From Adiantum capillus-veneris (Eukaryota > Streptophyta > Polypodiopsida > Polypodiales > Pteridaceae), in contig CM043953.1 of assembly GCA_014529385.2 (NCBI GenBank), positions 99,083,342 through 99,147,341 of the forward strand: a DNA stretch of 64,000 nucleotides. Reading direction: 5' to 3'. A model generated the notes under the pieces. It had not been told where the DNA came from. It worked only from the letters and a program-made list of their open reading frames with translations, and did not search any database. Both the position numbers and the translations under genes were made by a program. Shown here piece after piece: positions 43,192 to 54,581 of this stretch; the stretch's first letter is position 1, and every line of letters begins with the position of its first letter.

Positions 43192-44715
43192 TCATACCGT
43201 TTGAAATGAGCTTGTCACCCTTTGAAACCAATTGTTCCAGTTGGTAATAGGTGAGGATTTTTGCCAGTAGTTTGCTATTACCCTAGGTGCCTCGTCAAGT
43301 TGCAAGGGTGGTAAGGTACTCTCCCAGGATTTTATTTGCAACGTTGTTGTAGGTGGTGAACTTACCCCGGAAGGTGCAAACTCTTTCGTGCTTGGATGGA
43401 TATGTACAGTGTTAGGTGGAGGTTGTGTCGAAGCTTCTATTTGCGTATAGGGACTACATGAAGAGCAAGAAGCTTCATTTGATTTCCCTGTTCCTGAGCT
43501 AGGTGGAACAAATCGTTCTTTCTTTGGTACCCAAACTAGCTCTAGAACGGGTGTGTAACATTCCATGATTTTTTCCTTTCCGCGATTTTCAATTTGTTTT
43601 GGAGCCACAGGATTGGGTTTACTTGGGTCAGGTGACAGGTAAGAGCACAATCTACGTTTTGGCACCCAGATTTGATCATTTCCTTGATAGTAGCCTTGGG
43701 CTTCCAATAGTCGTTTAGGGATCCATCGCAACATTTTCTTACTTTTCTTGGAGCCAGTGGTACATTTCTTACAAGGCTTCTGTTTTTTAGCACTAGCTAT
43801 GGTCACTAAAGAAACTTTAGGGACCCACTTGTATGTTTTCTCTGTTATATTAGGATGGTTCTTGTGTGTCTCAAGCTTTCTTTCAACTACATCAGTTGAA
43901 GCTCTAGAGAGTTGGGCTATGGGGACGTATGGTTCAACCTCCTGGACATGCAATGTCTTGGGTTTTATTTCCTTGGGCAATATCTGAGGGACTATGGCTT
44001 GAGTGGTAGGGCTAAGAGTTGGTTTTTGCGTTGTAACACCCCCAGTCCCCCAATCAATAGTGCATTTGGTGGCTATCATCCACGTGCGGCCTAGGTTTAT
44101 ATTACCCTCCATAGTTCCAGTAGGCATGACCAAAAAGTCTTGAGCTACCACCCCATTGTCATAACTGACAGAAGTGTGCCAGATTCCAAAAACCGCAGTT
44201 TTTTTCTTGTTGACACCCTTGACTTGGATAATACTCTCAGATAGAGGTGGCTTCCCTAACTGACACCACACCCCATAGGATAGCAGATTGTATTTAGCAC
44301 CCGTGTCCAATAAGGCGTTATATAGCACTTTTCCATAGGCACTATTTAACTCAATGGGGTATCGTAGAGGTGTGTCAGAGTCCAACCCATCCTCTTCGTG
44401 TGCTTCATTTGCATCAGGTTCCGAGCGAGTAGCTCTACCTAATGTTTCCATGAAACGGCTAAACATACTAGTACTAGGCTGTGGAGCTTCGGGAGGTGCA
44501 TGGCCTTCTCTCTCAGTGTTTTGGGTAGGGTATGCTTCCATGATTTCTGAGTCGGAGGAGGAATCACTAGCGGCTATTTTAGGGTCTTGGGTGGTGCTAC
44601 TTTGTGTCCCCGCTGAGGGTCTAGAGCTTATCGTGGATGGGTAATGGGTATCCGTATGAACAGAGGCACCCTCAATATGCTCGTGTTCTAGCACCCGCCC
44701 AGAGCGTAAGTGCAT
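43192..44715 (-). CDS. Protein with retropepsin-like site, 507 residues
   Basis: An uninterrupted frame in the sense direction of the inner element. It begins MHLRSGRVLE, which resembles the TLRSGK stretch found between Gag and protease in Athila-type elements. A Ser-rich acidic region follows. NALLDTGAKYNLLSYGVW near residues 132-150 is a D-T-G-A aspartic-protease signature, with NLGRTWM further on as the second block. The C-terminal half is Pro/Lys-rich with repeated WVPK motifs (WVPKV, WIPKR, WVPKR, WVPKK) that might bind partners. It is the only intact long gene in the window, which fits the element's youth. Gag is not visible. Whether the protease acts is unknown. Confidence 0.8.
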   Translation of the reverse strand: MHLRSGRVLEHEHIEGASVHTDTHYPSTISSRPSAGTQSSTTQDPKIAASDSSSDSEIMEAYPTQNTEREGHAPPEAPQPSTSMFSRFMETLGRATRSEPDANEAHEEDGLDSDTPLRYPIELNSAYGKVLYNALLDTGAKYNLLSYGVWCQLGKPPLSESIIQVKGVNKKKTAVFGIWHTSVSYDNGVVAQDFLVMPTGTMEGNINLGRTWMIATKCTIDWGTGGVTTQKPTLSPTTQAIVPQILPKEIKPKTLHVQEVEPYVPIAQLSRASTDVVERKLETHKNHPNITEKTYKWVPKVSLVTIASAKKQKPCKKCTTGSKKSKKMLRWIPKRLLEAQGYYQGNDQIWVPKRRLCSYLSPDPSKPNPVAPKQIENRGKEKIMECYTPVLELVWVPKKERFVPPSSGTGKSNEASCSSCSPYTQIEASTQPPPNTVHIHPSTKEFAPSGVSSPPTTTLQIKSWESTLPPLQLDEAPRVIANYWQKSSPITNWNNWFQRVTSSFQTV

Positions 44716-45649
44716 GTGCTTTTGATACCCTAAGGTGTCAAAAAGCTGCTCTAGGAGGCCTTGTGACTAGTTTTTAGCGTGTTTTTTGTTTGTTTTTTTG
44801 CTAGATTTTTTAGAGCGTGTCGTGGAATGGACCGTGTGATAGCTCAAAACGAGCGTATCGGTCAGAGGGTCGTGCCGTGCTTTACAGCCCTCCGTTTGGT
44901 CACTCTATGCCCTCGGAATCCCTAAAACTGTCAATTTCCAGTAGGGAACTAGGCCCAAACTAGAAAGTCTAAGGGTGCAAGTGGGAAGAGAAAGGAGGAG
45001 AGTGGAGGACTTGTCCCACATGCTCTCATTCTCTCTTGAGGGAGTAGGGTATATATATAAGAGTGAGTCTAGTATATATCATAAGACTGAGGACTGAGGC
45101 CTGGGCCTGGGCTTGGGCTTGGGAAAATGATCCCGATCTATCTTTTATACAAACCAACCCGTCCGTTTTAAGAGTCACGTTTTTTATTTTCGAAAAATTT
45201 CGCCACCCACTCGCTCGCGTTTTTAATTTCCGAAAATGATCCCGATCCCGATCTATCTTTTATACAAACCAACCCGTTCGTTTTAAGAGTCACGTTTTTT
45301 ATTTTCGAAAAATTTCGCCACCCACTCGCTCGCGTTTTTAATTTCCAAATTTTTTTCCTTTTAAAATATTTTTTTTTTCCAAAATTTATTTTTTTTTGCA
45401 GAAATTGCAGAAATTGCAGCAAATTGACAGAAATGCAGAAAATTGCAGAAATTGAAAACGCCGAACTTGAAAATGCAGAAATTGCAGAAATTGAAAAAAC
45501 GCAGACAATAGCAGAAATTGAAACTTGACAGCAATTGCAGAAAACGCAAAAAACAGAAATCTTCCACACACTCCTTCCCTGCCTTTCCTATGATAGAAAT
45601 TGCACCACAAGGAAGCGTAAAGTGCTAACCGAGCTTAGTGTAGGGCATA
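44716..45649 (-). other. Inner element leader with 115-bp tandem duplication and GCAGAAATT repeats
   Basis: CCCGATCTATCTTTTATAC occurs at 45132 and 45247 with matching sequence through CTCGCGTTTTTAATTTCC. Next to it, 45398-45545 is a degenerate run of GCAGAAATT units. No gene is seen. Confidence 0.75.
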
Positions 45650-45667
45650 TCCCCGGCAACGGCGCCA
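45650..45667 (-). other. Primer-binding site, tRNA-Asp (inner element)
   Basis: The reverse complement reads TGGCGCCGTTGCCGGGGA, the same 18 bases as the outer element's site at 39971. It lies four bases inside the 5' LTR. Confidence 0.92.
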
Positions 45668-45671
45668 AAAA

Positions 45672-45921
45672 TGTGCGCTCCTTGCCGCACTGTCGAAGCA
45701 AGGGACTTGCCAATACACCGTATGCGAGCCACAAACGGCTCCAAGCACACAACAAGCCTAAACTAGCAAGCTCAAGAAAACAAAGGGTGTGTCACTCACC
45801 GCTCTACGCTCGCCTTCGTGGTGGATTCCTCGCCGCGATGAAGAAGAAGCTGCAGTCGTGCCGCGCTCAACCGCTTCGCCGCCGTCGTGCCTTCGTAATG
45901 CTCGATCGCACACACACTCTC

Positions 45922-45954
<33 letters not shown>

Positions 45955-46247
45955 AGGAGGTGAAGAAGAAGAAGATGGAGATGGAGCAAGAGCACTCTTC
46001 AATTGCACAAATGAGAGAATGAGTAAAAATTAGGTTTAGTTGGCTTTTATAGGAGCTCACCCCATTCACACTTGGGCGCCCATGCTTAACCAACTAATCC
46101 CTTGAATGTCCAAGTTAAAGTGCGCCTCTCATCGGCGATCACTCTACCTTTCCCTATTGGTCCGACAAGCCCGGTACCTGACTCTACCAAATACATAATA
46201 CGCGTCCATTGTAGGTGATGGGTGTCCGTGTGCCATGAGGGTTAACA
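45672..46247 (-). repeat. 5' LTR of inner element (576 bp)
   Basis: Same as 40999-41572 except for one extra CT dinucleotide. Confidence 0.93.
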
Positions 46248-46252
46248 TTGAT

Positions 46253-49200
46253 CAATTTGGGATTTTGATGTGAATGACTCAATTTGTGCGTAATTGGGGA
46301 TGATTGAGGTGCTATACCATTACCACATATGCTAAATTGATTAGATATGGTGTACTTGTAGTTTTCCACAATCACGTATGAATGACGAAGATAAATCGGG
46401 TTGAGCGATTAAGGCTATTGGATATGAGCAATTAAAATTGCAATGATTAAAAACCGGCTTAAATTGACCAATGTCTTGTGCCAATTGGGTTTGTCTAAAT
46501 GTGGATATCTGCGGATAAGAGCAACTTAAGTTGCAATGGTTGGTCTGGTTGTGCAAATGAGATGACAACCTTAATTGGTTTGCTTATGAGCATTGCCCAA
46601 TTTAGTAAAAAGTGCATTGAAAATGGATTTTTTGCTCTTGAATTTGAAGCAATACCGATTGAAAATGCATGCCCAAATTGCAAATGAGAAGGTTTGGATG
46701 CCAAAAGAGTGTTCTCGTGGATTTTTAATTACAATCGGCGTCCATTTGAACATGAAGCAAACCAATTATTAAGCGGATGTGGTAATTCACTTTAAAAAAA
46801 TAATAATAGAAGATTGTGTGACTTAAATTGCATGTCCAAATATCATTTTTGTGAAAATATTTTAAGTCGTACAAGCAGTGACACCATTTTCTCAGGCTCG
46901 ACCTCACTTCTCTGTCGAAGGGCTTTACATGTTGTTGACCATGGGATCGAGCCCCAACCAAAATTTGAAAAGGGAAATTTAAAGCCCACCAAGCAAGCCT
47001 TTTTTGGCTTCCTCACTGGCAGCCCACTCCCGCCTACTGACTCGCCAAATGCTTGTCCCAAATTGGCCTGAGCCGGTTTGGCATTATCGCCACACACACA
47101 CACGCACGCACGCGCCCCCTGATCCCGCAGCTCTCGCGCTGCTGTTTTTGGCGTCAGATCTCGTAAGGCCTTAAAAGGCGCTGTGCCTGCTTTATTAATG
47201 TGCAGCTGCATGATCTCGCCATGGCAAGCGGCCTGCAACCACTGGCCCGCCTCAACTGCTCTCTTCAATGGCCATTTTGTGACAATCTGTGCCTTTTGTG
47301 CCGGATTTCAGTAAACACACACAACACACTCAACCATAGTGATGCTATCCCGATTATCGAGCCTCAAAAGGCATTTTCCTACTCTGATCTACTTGCCCTC
47401 GCTTGGAGCGAGTTTGTCGCCAGCTACGTGCGAGGCTTGCGCCATTGTACACACACACACCCCTGCAATTTCATTGAGCCAGCAGCACTCACGTGCTCGC
47501 CCCACAGTTTCCTCGAGCCTTCGACTTGTTCTCACCTGCCTGCTGGTTATGTTGCAAATTGATCATGCTGCAAATTTTACACAGTCACGACCATGCGGGA
47601 CTGTTGGTGCTGCACCAATATGCTTGCCGCAGCCTTGCCAACCCACATTGCTCCAGGCTCTCAATCCCCGCCTCTGCTGATTCAGCCCCACCTGTAGCGC
47701 TGACCAGTACACGTCAAAACGTAGACACACACACACACACACACACACCAATTGGAGCCTCTAGTCCCGAGGATCTAGTTGGTCCCGCCACAGCCGCTGG
47801 GCCATTCCACTCATAGGAATCCAACACACACAAACACAGTCACACACACATGCCTGCAAGAAATGGAACCCACTGGCCGCAGCTCTCGCATTGCTATGAG
47901 CACCTACAACACTCATACACACACAAACACACACACACACACACTCCTCTCCCCCACAATCTCCCTGTCAACCCGCGCACTGAGCTGCAGCGTTTCGCGA
48001 TTTTAAAAAAAAAAAGAGAGGAGAATAACTCAGTTTAAAAAAGAAAAAAAAATTATTTATAAACATCAAGGGGACGTTCCCACCTTTAAGTTCAAATTTT
48101 TTCTAGCTTGAGTTGCAAGTGCTCGGGCTTTGCTCGAATTTCATAAGCGGAGCTTGTTGCTTTGGTCTTCTGAAAAGGTTGGAGACAAACAACCTCAAGA
48201 TTGCGCAAATGCTTATCTGTGCTCTTAAAAGTTGCCAATTTTTAAAAGCCGAAACTAGAAAAAACTTGTCTTGTCTGCTAAATGAGCTACATAAGAGCTT
48301 GTTTACCCATTGATAAGTTTATGCAGGGATTGTCCTAGACAACTCTAGTGCTCCTTTTTTGAATACCTGCTTTTTGACATCAATTATTGGGCTATTTTAC
48401 GACACAAGCATTCAATTTGATTTACTCAAAAGAGCTTGGAAAGCAAAAGTTTTCCTTATGCTTTTCCTCTGCGATGTTATATATAGCATATCAGCTACAT
48501 TGGATCAAAAACTGATGCTTGGTCAAAGAGTGTGCATTCAACTTAGGCTTGGCATTGCTCAATACTCTTTTAGTGCTTAAATTGAATTAAAAAATCATTT
48601 CATAGCACTAATTGGGCTTCTTGAATGACCATGAGAGGGCAGTAAAACTTTTGGGCTTGTGATTGAATATGACATTTTTAGTGCTCGTGTTAAATAATCA
48701 TATGATTGCAAAGCGCTAACATTTGAGTTGTTGTGAAGGGGTGTAGCAGGTGTGTGATTCCAAATGATCCAAAAAGGGGTCATCATTGCAAAACTTTGTA
48801 AAAATTGGCTAATTAGAGCCATTCCAAATGTATGGATTAAAGTTGTAATGCTAGCTCATAGCTTGGTAAAAGTCAAAATTTTTCATTTGAGCTAGTGTTT
48901 AGCCAACTTTTGAGCTTTCAAGTACAAATTTGGCTAGTAAGAGCCATTCATTTCATTAAGTTGCAGTCATCTCTAGCTCATAGATTGCTCTAAAATTATA
49001 AAATTTATTGAGCTAGTTGTTAGCCAACTTTTTGAAAAGCTTTAATTGTAAAAATTTGGCTTCGAGAGCCACTTCATTTCATCCAAAAGTTGCATTATTT
49101 TCAGCTCTTGGCTTGTTTCAAATTCCATATTTCATTGAGCTAGAAAATAGTAAACTTTGAATCATGCATGAGAGGTGGTAAAAATTGCACTATTTGCTTA

Positions 49201-50655
49201 TGTAGAAGCATTTTATCTCTCTCATTGTTGTTGTGTATGCATAAATTTGCTACTTTAGAGCATCATGTGCATAACCAAAGGCAGTTTTTTCCCTTGGGTT
49301 TTTTCCCTTTGGCAAATTCGGGTATGCAAGACCCTAGATTTAGGTTTTCATTAATGTTTTTTGTGTGCTTTTGGCTTTCAATAATTGGCTTTTGTAGCTT
49401 GTGTTTACACTTAGCTTCAAATGGCTTCTTCTTTTGCAAATAAAAAAAGATCAAGAGACTTCTCTACACAAAGGATGCTTGCTCAAGGGTGCTCAAAGAG
49501 CATGAATAGGTGTAATCCTTCCATGATTTTGCTCTTTGTTCATCTCTCCACTCTCTTGCTTGGTTTAAGTGAAATTTTGCTTCTAAGCTATGGTTTTTTT
49601 TAGGTTAGAAAGCTAGGCATCGTAAAGTTTCAACACCCTACTTTGTGAAAAATTAACTCACAGAAAATTAGGTTTTATGTATGTACATCATAGGTAATTA
49701 GCCTTGACCTTAGGATAATGTAGGTTCATTTCTTGCTAGTCCTAGATTCTTAGTGATAGTCGTAATATTCCACTCATTTTTGTCATGACCTAGGGCTATG
49801 ATTAGGCTTTAGTCTTTTTTAGTCCAATTGCCACTAGTTCTCATAAAGGAAGCAATAAAAATGTGCTAAAAAAATGAATCATGAAGCAAAGAAGTGTCCA
49901 AAAAAAAGTAGCAACAATGCTACTAAGGCACATGAAAATAAAAATTCTATGTTATGATGTGTCTTTGTGAGGCCTAGCGCCTTATTGGCACTTGGTAGAC
50001 GAGGGGAATCACCTTGGATTTCTTGGTCAAGGCCCTAAACCGATGCCCTGGGTTGATAGGGGTTAGCCGTCGCCCTGGTAAGCTAGTAGGCTTTTGGAAC
50101 ACCTTCTTGAGGGTTCAAGGAGCTGAGAGTCGCACCTAGACTTGCCTTGGGGTGGTAGCCTTGTGATTGTGCTTTAAATTTTCAATGAATGGCTAAATCA
50201 AAACTTCCTTGAGCTTCAAAAAGCTTTGACCATGTACTAATAGATTAGGAGCCTTTTTATAGCCCATAGACATGATAGACTTGAATGATTTATTAAGATT
50301 GTTCACATAGTTTTTAGGCTAGTAGGTTTATGAACTTGCATTAGCTTAGGGTCATAATTGATTACTTGTGTTTCATGCATAAAACTGAAATTTCAAGTGG
50401 TTTAATCTTCACAATAGTTTGAGTATTTTTTTGCTTTATGTTGTCTAGTTTTTGACTATGATTGACCCATCTTTTAGAAGCAAAAAATCACTTTGCATGA
50501 TTGTTCATTTATGCTTCATGTTATATTCAATCTTGGTGGCCTTTGATACTCATTACTTGTTCTTATGTTTTGCAGCTCAACATTTCTTCCTTGGACTTGC
50601 TTTCTACCATGTCACCGTGTCTTGCTTCACTGGCACACGAGGACGTGTGCCAAAT
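46253..50655 (+). other. LARD interior, right part
   Basis: About 4.4 kb without a recognisable domain on either strand. GC rises around 47.0-47.8 kb, where several CA microsatellites lie (about 47089-47110, 47727-47750, 47918-47944). 48.6-49.2 kb has loosely repeated phrases of the GAGCTAGT / TAGCCAACTTTT type. Open frames here are short and compositionally like the surrounding sequence. Confidence 0.6.
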
Positions 50656-50669
50656 TAGGAAGGGGGGAG
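50656..50669 (+). other. Polypurine tract of the LARD-like element
   Basis: AGGAAGGGGGGAG directly before the 3' LTR. Confidence 0.88.
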
Positions 50670-51621
50670 TGTTAGCAGCGGCTAACGGTTGCACCAATTA
50701 TGCACCAAGTTGTGGATATGCTATGGATGTACACAATATTTACTTTTCATTGTATAGGGCTTGGGCTCATTTAGGAGTTCCAAAGTTGTATGAGTCTAGG
50801 CTAGAGAGCTCACTTTATCCCATAGTTGAAGGGTTTGAGGCCCAAAACTATAAAAGAGCCCTATGCTTAATGAGAGGTCATTCTTGAGTGGTCCTTTTGA
50901 GAACTCTCTCCCTAGAGGAGGTCTTGATGGCCTAGCCTTTGAGCTTAATGCGCATGCTTAGAAGGCTAGTGCTAATCACATGTAATTAGTGTAATCCTCT
51001 CTTAATTAATCTAGTCTTCATTATGTTGTCAATCATGTTTATCTACTTTCCTTCATTGTTTTGAAGTGTTGATCTTCTCTAATCTAACTCTTACTTATGC
51101 TAAGCTACTCCGATTAGTGGAGTCCTTATCTAACTCTCTCGATTAAGCGGAGTGGGCGTACTCGTGATTGAGGGATTAGAGTTGTCCTCTAATGGTGTGC
51201 TTGTGTGTGTGTAGGTTTAAGAAGCCTTGAGCTTAATTTGATTATGTGTGACTTGATTTGGACACCATGATTGGCATGGTTGGGGTGGCCGACTTGAATG
51301 CGATCTTGTGTGCTTAATCGTCAATGCATGTAATTAGAGTTGTGCTTGAGAGATTCCAAGATTAGTGTGTTTCACTTCGTTGCTTGATGTGTGTAGATGA
51401 TTGCTTGAATTGATGCTTGATGTGCGATTAGCATTAGTTGTTTGGGATGATTTCTATTTGCATTGGAGGATGCACGCTCTTGAATCCTCTCAATCTTTGC
51501 ATCCGATGACGTTCTCGCACATTCTTTGTGTGATGCCTCCAAGCCCTAGCCGGGTCATGCTCTCTCTCTCCGGATTGATAGATTTGTGGGAGATTGTCTA
51601 TGCTATGGCGAGCCTCCAACA
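50670..51621 (+). repeat. 3' LTR of the LARD-like element (952 bp)
   Basis: Same length as the 5' LTR with about seven base differences, followed by the TSD CCATA. Confidence 0.95.
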
Positions 51622-51626
51622 CCATA

Positions 51627-52958
51627 CGTTTCAACGTGGTCTACAAATTTGCAAAAGAAACTTTTTGCAAATTCCTCACCGTTTTGCTGATATTCACCTT
51701 AAACTGACTATACACAGAAATGACACGTTTTTTGTTTTCCCATAGTGTGCAAGTTTGATGCACTTTTGGAAGCAGGAAAGTGCTCAAAGTTAGGTGCATA
51801 AATTCTGAGTTGAAGATGTAATTTCAGCTTGTGCAGAGATTATGGTTTGAGGGTTTTTGGTAGATTTGGGCAACGAAGTACGGAGTCATTTACACACTAT
51901 CGAAGCGGTCTCTTGAGAGATACGGTTTTTTGAAACACACAGGTGGAGCTTCTTTCACAGGTTTTCACAGGATACTTTGGTAGTGATTTTGTGCTTGGAT
52001 TCATGGTCTTTGTGGATGGATTTTCATATGGTGATGGCCCATGATTGATGCATTTTGGCAAGCACTTTCAAGTGCCAGTGAGCTCTCCTGAGAGCATTGT
52101 TTGTGCATGATCAAGTTTTTGGATTGCAACTCTTCTGGTGCTTTCTTATGTGCGATCACTCTGTTGATGTATGTTGAGTGCGGATTGCCATTGTATGTGA
52201 AAATGTGGAGCCATTTTGGCATTTCTACTCATTGGCATTGAGTAGTGTCATGGTTTATGCATATTCATAGTTTACTCTCTGATGGTTTAGTGATCGAGTT
52301 TACTTCCACTCTAGTAGTTATCTGCAGTTTTTTGGCTTGCGATTTGTGTTGAGTTTTGGATCATTTTGCAAAGGAAACTCTGTCTGTTTTTCCTTGTCTT
52401 CTCGCCATAAAAGTTTACAGTGTTATGCCATCTTGTACAGTGGTTCATATATTCCCACTTTGGCAGTGATTGTATGTTTACTCTAATATTGACATGTTTT
52501 GTCAGTTTGGACATAGCTTGGTGTTCTTGTACTTAATCTTGCAGGAGTGAGAATTAGTGTATGCTTGTGTGGCTACAGACAGACAGTCACACGTTTCACA
52601 AGTTTTTGCAGGTAGTTTCTCTTGTGGGATGCGTTTTGAGCTAGTTTGCTCTCTACTTGCATATATGGTTATGCGGTTTACGCTCGGTTGAGCAGTTTGT
52701 CCCAGTTTATGCTTGCAGAGTTTGCAAATTGTGGAGTTGGGTCTATGCATATGTGAGCATCAATTTTGATGCGTTTGATCATGCTTTTGATGATTGTGTA
52801 GTGGTCGAGTCACTTCCCACTTTGTTGCCAGCTTTTGGCAAGGTATATGGTTGAGATTATACTTGAGGTTTTACTCAGTTTAGAGGGAAGATTCTACCAA
52901 ATTTTTCCCAGAGTTCTCGCCATACTTTGGTTCTCAACCATTCACTTATGGTTGCGAT
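51627..52958 (+). other. Host Copia element, degraded gag region
   Basis: No frame longer than about 80 codons and no gag signature. By position, between the primer site and the zinc knuckle, it should be leader plus Gag. Confidence 0.45.
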
Positions 52959-53558
52959 ATGTGTGACAGAGAGAGACGACGGTCTCGTTCTGGCCGATAC
53001 TTCCCTTGTTGGCATTGTGGTCACATGGGGCACATTAGGCGCTGTTGTTTCAGACGTATGAGACATCAACGGAGATGTATCCATAGTGAAGATATGGATT
53101 TGGCACAAGTTAGAGAGGCAGTTCCAGTGGTAGTCTATGCTAGTGAAAGTGATGTCATGCCTACCTCGAGTGCACCTCTTGTAGATTTTTCTATGGATAT
53201 CACACTTTCTTCAGATTGGTTACTAGATAGTGATGCTGCTTTCCACCTCACACCATGTCATGAGTGGTTTAGCACATTTTTTAGTGGGAGACTTGGCTGT
53301 GTGTACTTGGCCGATGGCTCGACGTTTGACATAGAGGGTGTAGGAGACGTTTGTTTGTCTTTGCCCAGTGGTGCGTCATACATGCCACAACATGTGCACT
53401 ATGTTTCACAGCTGAGACAAAGCTTGATCTCTGTGAGACAGTTGGTAGCTTTTGGTTGTCAGATACTCCTTAGAGAGCAGTTTTTCCATATGCATTGTGG
53501 TTCATTATTAGTGATTGCCAGAGGAGCCCGTCCTGGTATATCCTATGCATGTGTCTGA
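52959..53558 (+). pseudogene. Host Copia zinc knuckle and protease
   Basis: This 199-codon frame starts in a basic region and has CWHCGHMGHIRRCC (C-x2-C-x4-H-x4-C), then SSDWLLDSDAAFHLTPCHEWF, matching the Copia protease W-x-LDSGA-x-xH signature with Asp in place of the Gly. GVGDVCLSLPSG and LISVRQLVAFG are further family blocks. Loss of the active-site Gly suggests an inactive enzyme. Confidence 0.8.
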
Positions 53559-54340
53559 GGTTCGAGAAGGAATAGTCTCGATTTTGTTGCTGGCATTCTT
53601 TGAGCGAGAGACGAGACGTGTCTCTTTTGTAGGTGAGCTCCACCATGCTTATGAGATAGAGCATTTAGCTGTGCAGGACATGGCAGTAGACTCTGTAGAG
53701 ACATAGGTAGAGCAACAATGCTCTAGTGAGACACAATAGGTGTTGTTAGACTTTGTGTAGGTAAAGGTCGAGTAGGTCTGCTCCCTAGAGATAGAGACAT
53801 AATTGACATTTATGGAGTTATTTAATATGCTCATGTTAGAGGCTGATGAGTTGGTGCCAAAATGCACAGTTTTGACTATGGGTGAGAGGGACGTAGGTTT
53901 CCCAGTGTTGGAGTTGACATATCCATAGGTGACGGATAGTCTTGATGATGCAATGATTGCAGATAGTGCAGGAGAGGCAAGTACAACCAAGTTTATGCAG
54001 ATTTTTTTAGTGTTCAAGTATCTCATGTTTGACTTGTTAGTGTCAAGGCTCGATCTTGCAGCTGCAGTGGGAGCATTTGCAGTAGGGATAGTCAGTCATA
54101 CGATGACTGACACTAGCATGATGCTTTGTGGAGATTTGTAGACCATACAGAGTTTTCTGCAGGATTTACATGCAGGCTCTAACATGGGTACGCACGCTCG
54201 CCTACCATCGGAGCCGATACAACTGCGTGTAGATCGATAGAGTGAGCCAGTGGGCATAGGTTAAGAGAGTCTCTCACCTAGTTTCTTTGTACATACTAGT
54301 AGTTTAGCTAGTATCTCTCAATTATCAGTGCATCACCTTT
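53559..54340 (+). other. Host Copia remnant without recognisable pol
   Basis: Frames here are full of TAG codons, often where CAG would fit, and I see no integrase or RT signature. The interval is far too short for a full pol, so most of it was deleted. Confidence 0.5.
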
Positions 54341-54581
54341 AAGTGGGAGATTGTTGGGGTAAAGGCGCTACACTTCTTTTCAGGCCGGACGTCCAGTGTC
54401 CGCCGGTCGTCCACTGTGTATACACTTTCCTTATTCTTTCTATACATAAGAATAAGGAGAACCTCACTCACACTGAGTCACTTCCTGAGGTTGCTCTATC
54501 CACATCTCTTGTGCTTCTCCCCTTCCCCACACGCACTGCACCGCACACTCACACACGCATCCGCGCACACGCGTACTCACA
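54341..54581 (+). repeat. Polypurine tract and 3' LTR of host Copia element
   Basis: AAGTGGGAGA (54341-54350) is followed by the LTR from TGTTGGGG at 54352 to ACTCACA at 54581 (230 bp). It aligns with 38445-38704 apart from the 30-bp duplication there and many substitutions. Confidence 0.85.

Larger units (their letters stand above)
40999..46247 (-). mobile_element. Inner 5.25-kb LTR element encoding a lone protease-like protein
   Basis: LTRs at 40999-41572 and 45672-46247 have the perfect target-site duplication TTGAT at 40994-40998 and 46248-46252. The orientation is minus: the 18-base tRNA-Asp primer site lies at 45650-45667 and a GGAAGGGGGGCA purine tract at 41573-41584. The two LTRs look identical apart from one CT unit in a microsatellite, so this is the most recent insertion in the window. 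Its only long frame is the 507-codon one. No RT or integrase is present. Confidence 0.95.
39018..51621 (+). mobile_element. 12.6-kb LARD-like LTR element, no coding capacity seen
   Basis: Two 952-bp LTRs (39018-39969; 50670-51621) begin TGTTAG and end CCTCCAACA. The target-site duplication CCATA is perfect (39013-39017; 51622-51626). A tRNA-Asp primer site and a purine tract are in the right places. Removing the inner element leaves about 7.35 kb. I found no Gag, protease, RT or integrase in the interior. That matches large retrotransposon derivatives, which are moved in trans. I counted about seven LTR-LTR differences, so the insertion is young. Confidence 0.95.
38445..54581 (+). mobile_element. 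Copia-type element, host of the nested insertions
   Basis: LTRs at 38445-38704 and 54352-54581 (both TGTTGGG... to ...ACTCACA) share long blocks such as CCTTATTCTTTCT and ATAAGAATAAGGAG. A tRNA-iMet-like primer site follows the 5' LTR, and AAGTGGGAGA, a typical Copia polypurine tract, precedes the 3' LTR. Flanking 5-mers AATGC (38440-38444) and AATAC (54582-54586) are a one-mismatch target-site duplication. Between them only a zinc knuckle and protease are recognisable, so integrase and RT were lost. The LTRs are clearly divergent, so it is old. Confidence 0.85.

Noticed and set aside
47200-48040. Several 60-120 codon frames in the GC-richer part of the LARD
   Set aside because: They overlap one another in different frames, contain CA microsatellites and show no domain.
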